A stretch of DNA of 33,933 nucleotides from positions 1 to 33,933 of the forward strand of contig JAISCZ010000157.1 of the NCBI GenBank assembly GCA_031265205.1, written 5' to 3'. The position numbers were made by a program, and so were the translations under genes. Origin of the DNA: Deltaproteobacteria bacterium. Lineage in GTDB: Bacteria; Desulfobacterota; Desulfarculia; Adiutricales; Adiutricaceae. The notes beneath the pieces are model-generated. The model did not search any database and was not told the origin of the DNA. It worked only from the letters and a program-made list of their open reading frames with translations. Every line of letters begins with the position of its first letter. Position 1 is the stretch's first letter. This document shows positions 26,001 through 33,933 of the stretch, in pieces.

Positions 26001-27650
26001 GGCGTCGTAGGTCACGCGCGGGCCCATTTCCGGGCTAGAAAACTCATTGCCGATTCTGCCGGCGCGAATTGAGGCTTCCGCGTAATATCCTGGCGTGAAA
26101 TCGTGCCGAGCTAATAAGCCAACGCCTAAATAATCGACATCCCCGTTTCCTAAGACGCTATATCTTCCAATAGGTTTTCCTTCGTCGTCATGGATCTTGA
26201 ACTCATTCACGCTGTCGTAACTTGCTCTTCCTCCTTCCAAAAAACCGCCCAACAGTAAGTGTCCAAATGGGGTATCGTGATTTAGTGTTGGTCCACCTAC
26301 AAAACTTAAGCCACGATAGTCAAAATATTTAAGCAATCCCGTGGCAAAACGCTGATCATAACCAGCCATTGACATAAATAGACCGATCCCCCTTTGTCCA
26401 TAACGGGGGTCAGACAACGACAACGCGTTAGAAATTCCACTTTCTGTCAACAGATCAGCGCCGTTCCAGAGCGCCGCGGCGTTAACTAACAGTCCCTCAA
26501 GAAGCGGGATAGACTTGTCGGCGTTATAACCTTCCCATTGTCCCATTAATTTTAGGTTATTTGGGCCATTGGATTCATCCAAATAAGTACGTAAACTTAA
26601 ATCTAAATAGGGTCCAGCGTCGAGCAAGAAAATTCTATTGAAAAGTCTCTGTTGTCTATCTAATACATTTATATTCGCAGCCACCAGGTTACTAATTTTA
26701 TTCGCAATAGTGAAAACGCTTCCAATAGGTTGATCAGCTTTTAAAACAGAGGGATTTCCCTGTTCGTCAACTACCCTCAAACTCAAATCAATAGTACTGT
26801 TATTTCCATTATTGGGAGGAGCGAGTCCCTCGCGACCATTTTCCCAAGATTGATTTAAATATGTTGAGTTATAATTGAATAATATTGAATCTGAGCTAAA
26901 AACTCCGAAATCAATTAAATTTACCTGAAGTTCCTTGACGTAGAGTCTCGACCCAATCGTCATCCCTTGACCATCTATAGTTGGGTGGGGGACATAGGTC
27001 ACTGTATTTTCTGGTATGGACGCGTCTCCTCCTAATCCATAAAGTTCTAACGTTTGCACCGGGATCGAACGACGGTCAGGCTGAAGGTCGATATTGGCCT
27101 CATTTCCTGTAAAATCCGCGTTGTGAAGCATTTCGATAGAAGCGCCAGGGTGCAAAGTTAGCGTATTGATTCTGGTGTGGTTGTTTATAGTAGACGACGA
27201 AAAAAAATCGGTTACTCCGTCAATAATGAATTTTCCGAAAATATCTAGTTTATTAAGTTCTAATATTGTCCTCGCGTCCCCAAATGTGGTATATTGAAAT
27301 TTAGCGTCTTTCGTTATAACCAATTCTCCGGGATTTCCGTATATTCTGAATCCCATCCGCTGATTCATTGAAGCGTCGGTTACTAGAAATTCATTAGTAA
27401 CTGTTAACGTATGCCCATTTAATGTAATCGTCGGGAAAGATAACGCATAGTCATTCTGATCAATGGCAATAATACTGATATCGTTTGTTGTTAAATCGCT
27501 AGTTAATGTATAATTTAAGCAAGGTTGCCCTGTGGTTGGACAGTAATCATCGTCGGGCGGCACTGCCAATGCGTGATCGGAAAGGAAAATGACCAACGCT
27601 CCGGCCAAATAGACCCACAATAAAGTAATTTTTTTCAAAAAATCAGTCAT
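23097..27650 (-). CDS. Autotransporter barrel fused to TonB-dependent receptor
   Basis: A single uninterrupted 1517-residue frame. Residues 1-29 are a Sec signal peptide (hydrophobic core, DHALA then VPP). Residues 30-about 410 are a Thr/Asn-rich beta-type passenger with turns like LTLHPGASIEM and two Cys (37, 44). Residues about 415-708 match an autotransporter barrel: alternating strands such as FGHLLLGGFLEGGRASY, YYAEASIRAGRIGNEF, YLGIHAGAGLRLDY and FLTLKYVFGG. Residues 709-805 are a Ser/Pro-rich linker. At 806-815 IPQITVYSD resembles a TonB box. Residues about 825-935 are a TonB plug (IGELLDIVPGLHVNKRGGSG, VNVRGS, IEVYRG, APIGGVINIVTKKP), and the rest is a receptor barrel ending in a terminal Phe (MEYNF), as BAM substrates do. 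It would import a bound nutrient by TonB. The substrate is unknown. Two complete barrels in one chain is unusual. Confidence 0.9.
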   Translation of the reverse strand: MTDFLKKITLLWVYLAGALVIFLSDHALAVPPDDDYCPTTGQPCLNYTLTSDLTTNDISIIAIDQNDYALSFPTITLNGHTLTVTNEFLVTDASMNQRMGFRIYGNPGELVITKDAKFQYTTFGDARTILELNKLDIFGKFIIDGVTDFFSSSTINNHTRINTLTLHPGASIEMLHNADFTGNEANIDLQPDRRSIPVQTLELYGLGGDASIPENTVTYVPHPTIDGQGMTIGSRLYVKELQVNLIDFGVFSSDSILFNYNSTYLNQSWENGREGLAPPNNGNNSTIDLSLRVVDEQGNPSVLKADQPIGSVFTIANKISNLVAANINVLDRQQRLFNRIFLLDAGPYLDLSLRTYLDESNGPNNLKLMGQWEGYNADKSIPLLEGLLVNAAALWNGADLLTESGISNALSLSDPRYGQRGIGLFMSMAGYDQRFATGLLKYFDYRGLSFVGGPTLNHDTPFGHLLLGGFLEGGRASYDSVNEFKIHDDEGKPIGRYSVLGNGDVDYLGVGLLARHDFTPGYYAEASIRAGRIGNEFSSPEMGPRVTYDANGRYLGIHAGAGLRLDYKPGFKIETYGKVYWTKIGGDDLITGDGYNVKFDDAYFLRTRLGLRYTVTLTEALGLNLGGAWDYNFGGDNHYGVIKGRVGSLETPIAPDAEPFFKGSSGLLEVGLAYKPFYERGLSIDLSSKAYLGHVEGGSGFLTLKYVFGGSESPFSNASSTVGSSADLAYGVITPNIPAPESLAVSSVSSVGASPGSLLETGNSEYPPRERNISSVNRATLRSEISTPPSDAVLLAQASATVSDADIPQITVYSDPEWKQLLSPGAVSVVTPDDYQGEQKSIGELLDIVPGLHVNKRGGSGQYTTVNVRGSTAAEVGIYIDGVLQNLGGDAAVDLSLYTAENVARIEVYRGYVPVRFLGAPIGGVINIVTKKPADPGTTLSAGVSGNGGFQANGLITAPLFQGSLMVSAARDQSDGDFKYKYLQGGDPVLPGNDPRREIVDRRRMNNSHRKTDLMAKWQTERLSLQATWKEMDRLYPSTTSPEFPNEYGLQDLDGDPWSINRRNHQRVLERDLMAGYRNDWGELNWGVQLDYKYQAKDFHWEDGQNQSTSPSPGLVWSTYDSDRWGITLDASYKLGERNMLEFRGGFIREKLEMDGDKWSHPQTGSYYSVNMGHNYTQTHVSLQLQDTVSLSDDFWLTFVARGNQVRGTDLDNTYIATSTGVIWPNAFPKGLANDSGKWNPTFGAALKKNVTDNLTFKTTAGTFVRYPNFYEMFGDGIYIKPAFWDMEHIPLPQPEKGEQWDFTLEWRGALPWIDAPGNISATYFNRRTKNMIGLFQTPAYVYYGNYGKARASGVELEGGLKFLYMDFAFSLTWLDSEVFDIAKLTQSNAGYSLWFSEGHNIMNSPQLETHLRWDFRVPGLPLTIFAEHHYTDQVPFASRSDTEMWIEDQLHTVNLGFRSELLRGLRLTAGVNDVFNKSSRQGFTSNDPKIAPSFGHRSVFFPKEGRLCFATMEYNF

Positions 27651-28573
27651 GTTAAAAATCTTTCTCGGTAAAGTCGCGCCATTAGGCTTGTTTTTTCAAG
27701 TTGTTAACGTTAGTTGTGTTGCAATAGAATTTTATTCTATGGAGGTTCATTAATCTAAAATTGTAGAAGTGAATAAAGCCGTTGAATTCAATTTGATGGT
27801 TTAGCAAAGACCCTTATAGAGGCTTATAGAATTCACTCAAATTATCCAAGAACCGGTAAATAATAATTTTAATATTGTCCCTTCAACTAATTCAAGATAA
27901 TTAACTTAATCATTATTGAGATCAATAATTAATGTTCTTTTCACAAAAGCGTATAAACTTACACTTTAAACTAACTAATATATCGATAATTATTTAATTT
28001 GCTAACGTTATAGGCAAGTATTAGATTTAATGTTAGGTTGAAAGAACTTTACTAAAATATAAACAAATTGACATTCTGGCTTATTTTAGTTAATCATATC
28101 TATTCTGTGTTTAAATTAGTTTAATTTATGACGGCAATTAACCTGAGTTCAAATCCAGATTAAAATTACAGAGTTAGAGATACTCTGAATTATTTATGAA
28201 GATTATTGGCCTATCACAACATGATTTAATTTAAACTGTTCGATAATTTGCCCAGTTCTTTTTAAGTTTTATAAGCCTCCAAAAATATAATTTATCCAAA
28301 TTACGTTTTACGGACTCCCCAGCGGCCTAAGCGCGACTAGTTAACACCTATTTCATAGGTGCCACCATTATAACTGGAGAGGTGAATCTAATAAATAACG
28401 TATAATCATAATCCATATTTTTATGCTATGTCAATACCTTGAGGCTGTAATGAAAATTTGTAGGAAGCTCTACCATGAAACTTGCTTATTTAGCGCTATC
28501 TTTATTGATTCCTACCACATAAGGCGGTAACTTCAGGGCCTACTGAAACGCGCCTCGGCAAGGGCGGGAAGCG
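27651..28573. other. AT-rich leader and gap upstream of the receptor gene
   Basis: 0.9 kb, strongly AT-rich, no ORF of note on either strand. The receptor start codon has only a weak GAGAAAG ribosome-binding sequence. The 17-bp palindrome at 27724-27740 is the only clear structure near the gene. Confidence 0.55.
27724..27740 (-). promoter_or_regulatory. Palindrome upstream of receptor gene, possible operator
   Basis: ATAGAAT-TTT-ATTCTAT is a perfect 7-3-7 inverted repeat about 75 bp before the receptor start codon. Receptors of this kind are often repressed by metal- or substrate-sensing regulators. It is not a good match to a Fur box (GATAATGATAATCATTATC), so the regulator is unknown. A 7-bp repeat can occur by chance in AT-rich DNA. 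Confidence 0.3.
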
Positions 28574-29766
28574 TTACTCGGCTTTGGAGACGAGCGTTTT
28601 GCCGAGCTTGGCCGCCTCTTTGCTTAACCAGGATTCTTTGCGTTCCCTGTTCCTCTTCGCCATTTCCTTGGCGGACTCCATGACGTAGTAGGCGCCGTAT
28701 TTGAGCATGGCGAAAACGGCCCTGGCGATCTTGTGGACCGTGGCCGTCAGCGCCTTCCGCGGCCCGCCTTTGAACTTCATCCTCCTGTAGAACTCCCCGA
28801 AAGCGTTGTCGGACCTCCTGACGCCCATCGCCGCCATATGGAACGCCTGCGACGCCGTGGTATTCACCTTTCTTGACGCTCCGCTGATGATCTTCCCTCC
28901 GCTGACTTCGAGACCTGGGCAGACGCCCAGCCAGGAGGCGAAGCGCTTCGACGATCCCCAGCGGTTCATGTCAGCGGCGATCTCGGAGATGATAATCAAG
29001 GCTAAAAGGACGCTTATGCCGGGGATCATGGTGAGGTCCACCCCGCCGCCGACTATCCTTGCGAGTTCGGACCGATCTTCTTGTGGGCCGGGTTCCTCAC
29101 CTTCGGGAAGGACTCTTCCGACGCCAAACAGTTACCGCCAGAATCAGGGGGGCCCGATTCGAGCGCCATAAGGTAGTTAAATATCGTCTCGTCGATAGCT
29201 TTGAGTTGGTTCAACTTGTATCTGTAGTCATCTCGCGAGATTCGAAGTCAATACAAATTGTCTTCCGTGTAGATGCCATCGAGGCAGATGGCAATCTGGA
29301 CAAACGTCTTCACGCAACGCTTGTCCCTTATCATCCCGAGAGCAGGGGGCTCCCTCTCGCCAGCGAGGATAGAGTCGATGATCGTCATCCCGGCCACCCC
29401 CGTTATGTCGGTAACGGCGTTGTTTAAATTCAGGTTCATCAACCTGCGGTGTTTGTCCATGTGGTTCGCGGCGGTTGCCTGCCGCGTTACGATGTTGTGG
29501 CGTTGCCCGCGATAGCCCCTCAGCGTCAGGAACTCCTTCGTGGGCGCGAAACATCTCGCGGCAAGGCCACAGGCCGTGAGCTTCTGTAGCCACTGGCAGT
29601 CCATAACGTCCGACTTCCCGCCAGGGACGTTTTTGACCGCGCGGGGATTCAGTAGCTTGACCTCGAAACCCTGTTCCTCAAGGAAATCCAGTGGGACGAT
29701 CCAGTACACCCCGGTCGCTTCCATCGCTACTATCTTCGTCCCGTGGTCTTTCATGTACGCCCCCAT
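28574..29766 (-). pseudogene. IS110-family transposase, broken (element 1)
   Basis: Minus-strand remains of an IS110 transposase. The N-terminal DEDD domain (29766 down to about 29249) has IVAMEATGVYW, LLNPRAVKN and GGKSDVMDCQWLQKL, but the first 40 or so residues with the initial catalytic Asp are missing. An in-frame TGA follows EDNLY at about 29248, the frame then continues as LRISRDDYRYKLNQLKAIDE, and a frameshift near 29050 leads into the C-terminal Transposase_20 domain: VDLTMIPGISVLLALIIISE, WLGVCPGLEVSGGKIISG and AFGEFYRRMKFKGGPRKALT. The stop is at 28574. Truncation, one stop and one frameshift make it inactive. It is a different IS110 type from the element at 30370. Confidence 0.88.
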
Positions 29767-29838
29767 AAATATCAGACCTTGCGTCTCCGCGGTGAACTAT
29801 ATTTCTCTGGAATTTTTCTTGCTACAGAGAAAACAATT

Positions 29839-30344
29839 GTATCCGTTCACCTGCCATTTTCAGCCCCAACATAGGCAAGTTCATCAGTCGACGCTTCCAG
29901 ATGTGGATACAGCATAATCAATGGTCTTGCGGCGACCATCGGGCGAGTTAAGAGGCGCGGAGCGCCTCCGGGCGATCGGGCTACTTCTTGGCGCCACCTG
30001 TCCGTAGCCCGTAACATGGCGGACGATTGCGTCTTGGTGCCTGGAACTTAAGTTCAGGCGGTGTCGCGGCGGCTCAAAGGGCGCGGTTTTCCCTTGGCGT
30101 CCGGCGAAGCTTTTTTCTTGTCTGGATACCTATGCTTGCCAAGGGACAGGGAGGGAGGACAGGTTGTCTCCCTACAAGAGCTTTCGCCTTGGCTCCAGGG
30201 TTGCCTTTGAGAGCCGCCTTCGTCGAAGACAGGCTTCACCCAGCGGGCTCTGGCACAGTGCTTTCTGAGAAGCGTTGAGACCCGGTATGGCGAGCCTCAG
30301 AATCCCTCCAAGGGGTTTCTGGGGCTTTCAAAAGTGTGGCTATA
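29839..30344 (+). repeat. Dispersed repeat R, copy 2
   Basis: Second copy of the element at 13037-13562, same orientation, with short insertions and deletions. It fills the space between the truncated 5' end of IS110 element 1 and the left end of IS110 element 2, which begins about 25 bp later. Confidence 0.75.
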
Positions 30345-30369
30345 CGTTCATTTCGATTCATCGACACCC

Positions 30370-30670
30370 CGGCCCATGAAACGTCCTATCTTGACTAACA
30401 TGAATTGGATGGTTAGCTTTCTTATGCGCGTATCGACAGGCGAGGGCGCTATTTTTTTCGTGGTTTGACCGGGTCGCTAAACCGCTCCACCTCGCGTTGC
30501 CGAACCCCGGCCCGCTTCTTTGAAAGCGTATGATAAACTGTCTGTCTTTCTCTCTTTTGGCATAAATTGGGCCTGCGGGCACAGCTTCACGCCACATATC
30601 GACGGAAGACAGGGAAACGCGCGAGGTCCTGCCGGTTTTACGCTGACATCCACCAAAAGGAGGTATAGCG
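30370..30670 (+). ncRNA. IS110 left end, candidate bridge-RNA region
   Basis: A roughly 300-nt non-coding stretch before the transposase at 30671, conserved with the relic at 11688-11990 (minus). Conservation of non-coding sequence up to the same left tip marks it as part of the element. In IS110-group elements the bridge RNA, which pairs with target and donor DNA and guides the recombinase, is transcribed from exactly this place. RNA boundaries and guide loops are not resolved here. A ribosome-binding site AAGGAGG at about 30657 serves the transposase. Confidence 0.55.
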
Positions 30671-31908
30671 ATGTCCGAACGACCAGATAAAAAGTATTTC
30701 GGGTCCCCGTTCAATTCGGTTGTTGGAGTTGACGTTCATGGCAAGAAAAACTTTGCCCGCTACTACAGGCCTGTTTCCGCCGGTTACGTCCACGAGCGCG
30801 ATGAATTTAGCGCGTTGCCGGAGGGAAATCGCGAACTCGTCGACTGGGTCATCCATAAGGACGCGGAGGGCATGATTATGGAGAGCGCCGGAGTGTACCT
30901 CGAAGACCCTCCAGAAGTCTCTCGCCAGCGCTGGCGTGAAGGTTGTCGTCGTCAACCCCAGGCGCGCCAAGAACATTCCCGGTAGCGAGACCGACATGAG
31001 CGACAGCCTGTGGCTGGCCCAACTTGGCCGCTTCGGGCTCCCGCGGTCCAGCTACATTAGTCCTCCCGAATTCGCGTGCGCCCGCCACTTGTCGCGCCTC
31101 AACCAGAAGATAACGCGAGATCTCGCCAAGAGCGGAAACAGGGTCATAAAGCGTCTTGTCAAGCTCGGCGTGAGACTCGACCTTGTCGCGCGCGATGTCT
31201 TCGGCAAGTCCTCCAGACCACGCTTGAGGGCGTCATCGCCGGCGAGACCCCGATTGAGGCCGTCAAGCGCGTCCACGCGCGACTTAAGGCCAGGCGCGAC
31301 GAGAGCTTAAGAGCCATGGCTACCGACCCCGGGCGACAATGGGCGAGCCGAACTCCGCCGGCTCCTCGAACGCGTGGTCTGGCGCGAGACGTGGAAGGCC
31401 AATATTGAGGCCGAGCTCCTGGAAGAACTGAAGCCGCGCTCCGAGATCTTGGACCGACTCGAGACCATACCCGGGATCAGTAGGCTCTCCGCCACCTCTA
31501 TCCTCGCTTATATGGGGCCTGACGTAACGCCGTTTGAGACCGCCGACAAGCCTAAGCGAGTGGGCCGGGGTCCACCCCGGCGACAACAAGTCCGCCGGCA
31601 AGAGGAAGCGCGGCAAGACCGCCTCTGGCGACAGGTGGATACGGCGTACCCTCTCTAAGCGCGGCCACGCCGCCGCGATGACTCCCAGCCACTTCGCTCG
31701 CGCGTTCAAGGGCATCAAGGCGCGGCGCGGTTACAAGCGGGCCGTGGTCGCCATAGCGCGCGAGCTCCTCTGGACCATGTTCTTCCTGATTTCGAGGAAC
31801 GATGTCCACAGGGACCGCGTGGTCGACTATGCGGCGCCGTTCCTCAAGAAGGTCCTTACTGAGGTCGGTGGTCGCGCTGAAGAAGCTTGGGCGGCTACCG
31901 CCTAAGCC
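30671..31908 (+). pseudogene. IS110-family transposase, frameshifted (element 2)
   Basis: Consecutive pieces in five frame segments rebuild one IS110 transposase. They are: 30671 to about 30895 with VVGVDVHGKK (first catalytic Asp) and IMESAGVY; then KTLQKSLASAGVKVVVVNPR and RAKNIPGSETDMSDSLWLAQ; then VLQTTLEGVIAGETPIEAVK from about 31210; then LDRLETIPGISRLSATSILA from about 31374; and lastly LSEWAGVHPGDNKSAGKRKR to RWIRRTL and FKGIKARRGYKRAVVAIARE, ending at about 31905. The DEDD N-terminal and Transposase_20 C-terminal domains are both present in order. Four frameshifts leave it inactive. The start has a strong AAGGAGG site. It is related to the relic at 11250-11687. Confidence 0.88.
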
Positions 31909-32600
31909 CAGGGCGTTCCCGGCGGAAGAGCTGAAGAAGCGCCCTCCTCAGACCGGCCTCTCTCTGACGGAGGAGGCGCCCTCCACGGCCTAGAAGCCCC
32001 AGCCCGGCGCATGATGAACTCGGCGAATTGCCAAGATGGACGCGCCATGAGTCGCGTTGTCGCTGGAATTGCGTCTTAGCGGCCGTCTTGACGGTGTCCA
32101 TCATGTAAACCTTTATCCCCGTCACAAGAGAGGCCTCCATTCCTCAAATACCTGAACATCAGCCGCAGTCACCTATTCAGTTCAGCACACAGCATGTGGG
32201 GCAAGTTGCGCTCAGGTAGCGCAAAAGTCACGTTTCATGATAAATGAGGATCAAACCCAGGGAGGCGTGTTTGGAATATGTTAGTTGCCGTGATCACTGT
32301 ATTGCCTCTTAAATAAGCTGTATTTATATGATCAATTGTAAACATTTTTCTTTTTTTGTCAAGTAAAAAATGCCATGATGCCATGAAGTGATATTTATTC
32401 TATGAAATATGATATTAATTTTAAACCACCATCATATTTATCTTCTTATATGCATCTATATGACTTGAGAAAAAAGCACAGTGAATTATATTTCACACTT
32501 TTTGCATGTCCATCATTAATGGTGCAGAAGATCGTGCTCAAGAGCACCACAAAACTAATGCTTTTTTTTCGGCACCCTCCTTCTCGTCTTCTCGTCTGCC
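31909..32600. other. Gap after IS110 element 2
   Basis: The first 250 bp are GC-rich and may include the element's right end. The rest is AT-rich with no supported gene. No inverted repeats defining the right tip were identified. Confidence 0.45.
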
Positions 32601-32870
32601 CACTTGACAAGGTTCCCGATTTTGGGTACCCTTCTTAACGACCTCCGCATTTCGCCCTTCGCCTTTTAGGCCACTGGCCACTTGACAAGGTTCCCGATTT
32701 TGGGTACCCTTCTTAAAGACCTCCGCATTTCGCCCTTCGCCTTTTAGGCCACTGGCCACTTGACAAGGTTCCCGATTTTGGGTAACCTTCTTAACGACCT
32801 TCGCTTTTTCGCCCTTCGCCTTTTAGGCCACTGTGCCACTTGACAATGTCCCCGATTTTGGGTAACCTCG
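32601..32870. repeat. 78-bp tandem repeat, about 3.5 units
   Basis: CACTTGACAAGGTTCCCGAT starts at 32601, 32679 and 32757 (period 78), and a fourth copy starts at 32837 after a 2-base insertion. Each unit also has TTTTGGGTACCCTTCTTAA, CGCCCTTCGCCTTTTAGG and the palindrome TGGCCA. Because 78 is a multiple of 3, the minus strand is open as 26-residue repeats (SGLKGEGRNAEVVKKGTQ), a 73-codon frame ending at 32538. A small repeat protein is possible, but a non-coding repeat is equally likely. Confidence 0.8.
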
Positions 32871-33009
32871 AAAGAAAGGGGCGGTTTTTTCTCGCTGTTG
32901 TTCTGTCAGAGCAACTGGATTTGAATATGGATTGTCCCCAAAAGGACTTCTGCTCGTTTCTTTTTATTGGAATTAGGAGGTTTTTGAATACCGGGCATGT
33001 TTTAACAGC

Positions 33010-33237
33010 TTAGAGTTTAAACTCTTTGCGTGAGTAGCCTATTCCGTATGAGCAAAAAAATTCGGAGCGTTCCCTAACGCTGTAATTCTTTTCTGGATGA
33101 AAGTTCCAGGCAGTAAGTCTTAATAGACTGAGATTTAAATCAGGATATTCGGATGAACTGAGATAAGCCAGACGGCCGATTTGCCCGTGAGTCAGTTTCT
33201 TTGCCTCAAAAAATAATATAATAATTGTTCTTGTCAT
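33010..33237 (-). CDS. Hypothetical small protein
   Basis: A 75-codon frame beginning MTRTIIILFFEAKKLTHGQI. The stretch KKLTHGQIGRLAYLSSSEYP looks helical, but no family is recognised. No clear ribosome-binding site was seen. Included with low confidence because it is the only frame in an otherwise empty AT-rich stretch. Confidence 0.22.
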   Translation of the reverse strand: MTRTIIILFFEAKKLTHGQIGRLAYLSSSEYPDLNLSLLRLTAWNFHPEKNYSVRERSEFFCSYGIGYSRKEFKL

Positions 33238-33303
33238 TCATGATATGGCAATTATGATGTTATTTGGCCAGTCAGAGAATTAGATTGATATGTTTTAGGT
33301 AAA

Positions 33304-33351
33304 GGGAACCTGAATCATTGTTTTAGCAATGATTCAGGTTCCTTTTTTTTT
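33304..33351 (+). terminator. Strong intrinsic terminator
   Basis: A perfect 16-bp stem (GGAACCTGAATCATTG at 33305-33320 with CAATGATTCAGGTTCC at 33327-33342), a six-base TTTTAG loop and nine Ts. It acts on the + strand. No + strand gene is recognised just upstream, so it either ends an unrecognised transcript or insulates the genes to its right. Confidence 0.9.
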
Positions 33352-33447
33352 ACCCATTCGTCGTTGACCAAATACAATTTTGGTCTTTAGTTAACGTTCT
33401 CTTTTATTTTTCTCCATTTTTAAGGGAGAATTTAGAGAGATAATTTT

Positions 33448-33576
33448 ATGGTAGCCCTCACGAAAATTAAGGATCCCCCCCCTCCAAGCTTTTTACTTTA
33501 TTTTTCCAATCAGCTGGCTCTTCCGAGCGCGGCGGAATTTTCGAGCGTTAGCAAAATGACGCTCATGGAGTTTTAA
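33448..33576 (+). CDS. Possible 42-residue leader ORF
   Basis: A short ORF from ATG 33448, after AGAGAGATAATTTT, to TAA at 33574-33576. It includes a Pro run (KDPPPPSFLLYFSNQLAL) and ends MTLMEF. Its stop lies 2 nt before the start codon of the next gene, so if translated it would be coupled to it. No family is recognised. The GGAG that serves as ribosome-binding site for the next gene lies inside its last codons. Confidence 0.35.
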   Translation: MVALTKIKDPPPPSFLLYFSNQLALPSAAEFSSVSKMTLMEF

Positions 33577-33578
33577 AA

Positions 33579-33933
33579 ATGATGGAAGTTATTTTTGTCG
33601 CTATGAACGGCAAATCCTACCAAAACCCCAAAGTCGGCAGCAGCGACGGCACCGTCGCCGGCACTTCGACCCCTCTCGATCTCACTGGCTCCGGTTACAA
33701 TGACCTGCGGGTCAACGCGTTCCCGGTCAATGGCGTCTACATGGTGGACCTGTGCAACCGTAACGGCCCCCCAGGCACGGTGGGGTCCGGCACCCACTTC
33801 ATCGTTCCCGCGACCCTGCCCGCGACCCTTCCCGCCGAGCAGACCTCCCTTAGCACCATCGCCAACCCGTACTCCACCGTTGTCCTGTCGGGCATTCTGT
33901 ACATCTGTGAGTTCGACACGGCTAACATTCAGG
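33579..33933 (+). CDS. Unrecognised protein, 3' partial
   Basis: ATG at 33579 (second ATG at 33582), preceded by GGAG at a proper distance. The frame is open for 118 codons to the window's end. Codon third positions are strongly G/C, in contrast to the AT-rich DNA before it, and the frame has clear coding character. Features: no signal peptide, many Gly, Thr, Ser and Val residues suggesting beta structure, PATLPATLPA as a short internal repeat, and two Cys. I do not recognise the family; a phage-type structural protein or a small beta-rich protein are guesses. Sharp compositional contrast and the preceding strong terminator suggest a separately regulated, perhaps well expressed unit. Confidence 0.65.
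   Translation, partial: MMEVIFVAMNGKSYQNPKVGSSDGTVAGTSTPLDLTGSGYNDLRVNAFPVNGVYMVDLCNRNGPPGTVGSGTHFIVPATLPATLPAEQTSLSTIANPYSTVVLSGILYICEFDTANIQ

Noticed and set aside
29248..29250. In-frame TGA in IS110 element 1 as a recoded codon
   Set aside because: The copy is also truncated and frameshifted, so a plain nonsense mutation is simpler.
1..33933. tRNA or rRNA genes
   Set aside because: No convincing tRNA cloverleaf or rRNA sequence was recognised on either strand; GGTTCGATTC-like words near 18063 and 28147 lack the rest of a tRNA.

Overview
The window looks like a chromosomal segment of a Gram-negative bacterium. It encodes two probable lipoproteins, a TonB-dependent outer-membrane receptor with an autotransporter barrel, and a GatCAB amidotransferase operon. 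A deltaproteobacterial (Desulfobacterota-like) host is my weak guess from gene content and protein style, and cannot be proved from this sequence. The left 9.3 kb is very GC-rich and densely coding. The right 24 kb is patchy in composition and mostly non-coding, with several decayed transposases, a decayed group II intron and many tandem repeats. That is the pattern of a genome shedding genes or an island that has taken many insertions.

Layout. 1-2760: the 3' part of a giant protein of 27-residue ankyrin-like repeats, open at the left edge. 3083-4943: a compact same-strand cluster of a C39-like cysteine peptidase lipoprotein, a TPR lipoprotein and a CbiQ/EcfT-like membrane protein. 4944-6050: a G-rich degenerate repeat field with no convincing gene. 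6051-9283: gatB-gatC-gatA, the tRNA-dependent Asp/Glu amidotransferase, with gaps of 2 and 9 nt. 9284-17300: mostly non-coding DNA carrying three divergent HU/IHF-like genes (10210, 12220, 16918 minus), two further minisatellites, an antisense IS110 relic with its non-coding left end (11250-11990), a dispersed repeat (13037-13562) and a group II intron relic sitting directly behind an intrinsic terminator (14142-15400). 17300-23100: AT-richer, with a possible 40-residue membrane peptide, an array of five 16-bp palindromes at an exact 51-bp period (18578-18797) and a frameshifted IS1-like transposase.

23097-27650 (minus) is an intact 1517-codon gene that appears to fuse a signal peptide, a passenger, a complete autotransporter barrel, a linker and a complete TonB-dependent receptor. 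It is the most striking item here, and it is uninterrupted although its surroundings are full of broken genes. 28574-31908: two different broken IS110-family transposases, the second with a roughly 300-nt left end shared with the relic near 11.7 kb, where a bridge RNA would be expected. Between them lies the second copy of the dispersed repeat. 32600-32870 holds a 78-bp tandem repeat, 33304-33351 a strong intrinsic terminator, and 33448-33933 a small ORF followed by an unrecognised gene that runs off the right edge.

Functional links: gatBCA is a clear operon. The two lipoproteins and the membrane protein are probably co-transcribed. The remaining genes look like single units in decayed DNA. 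All calls rest on reading the sequence, with no database search.
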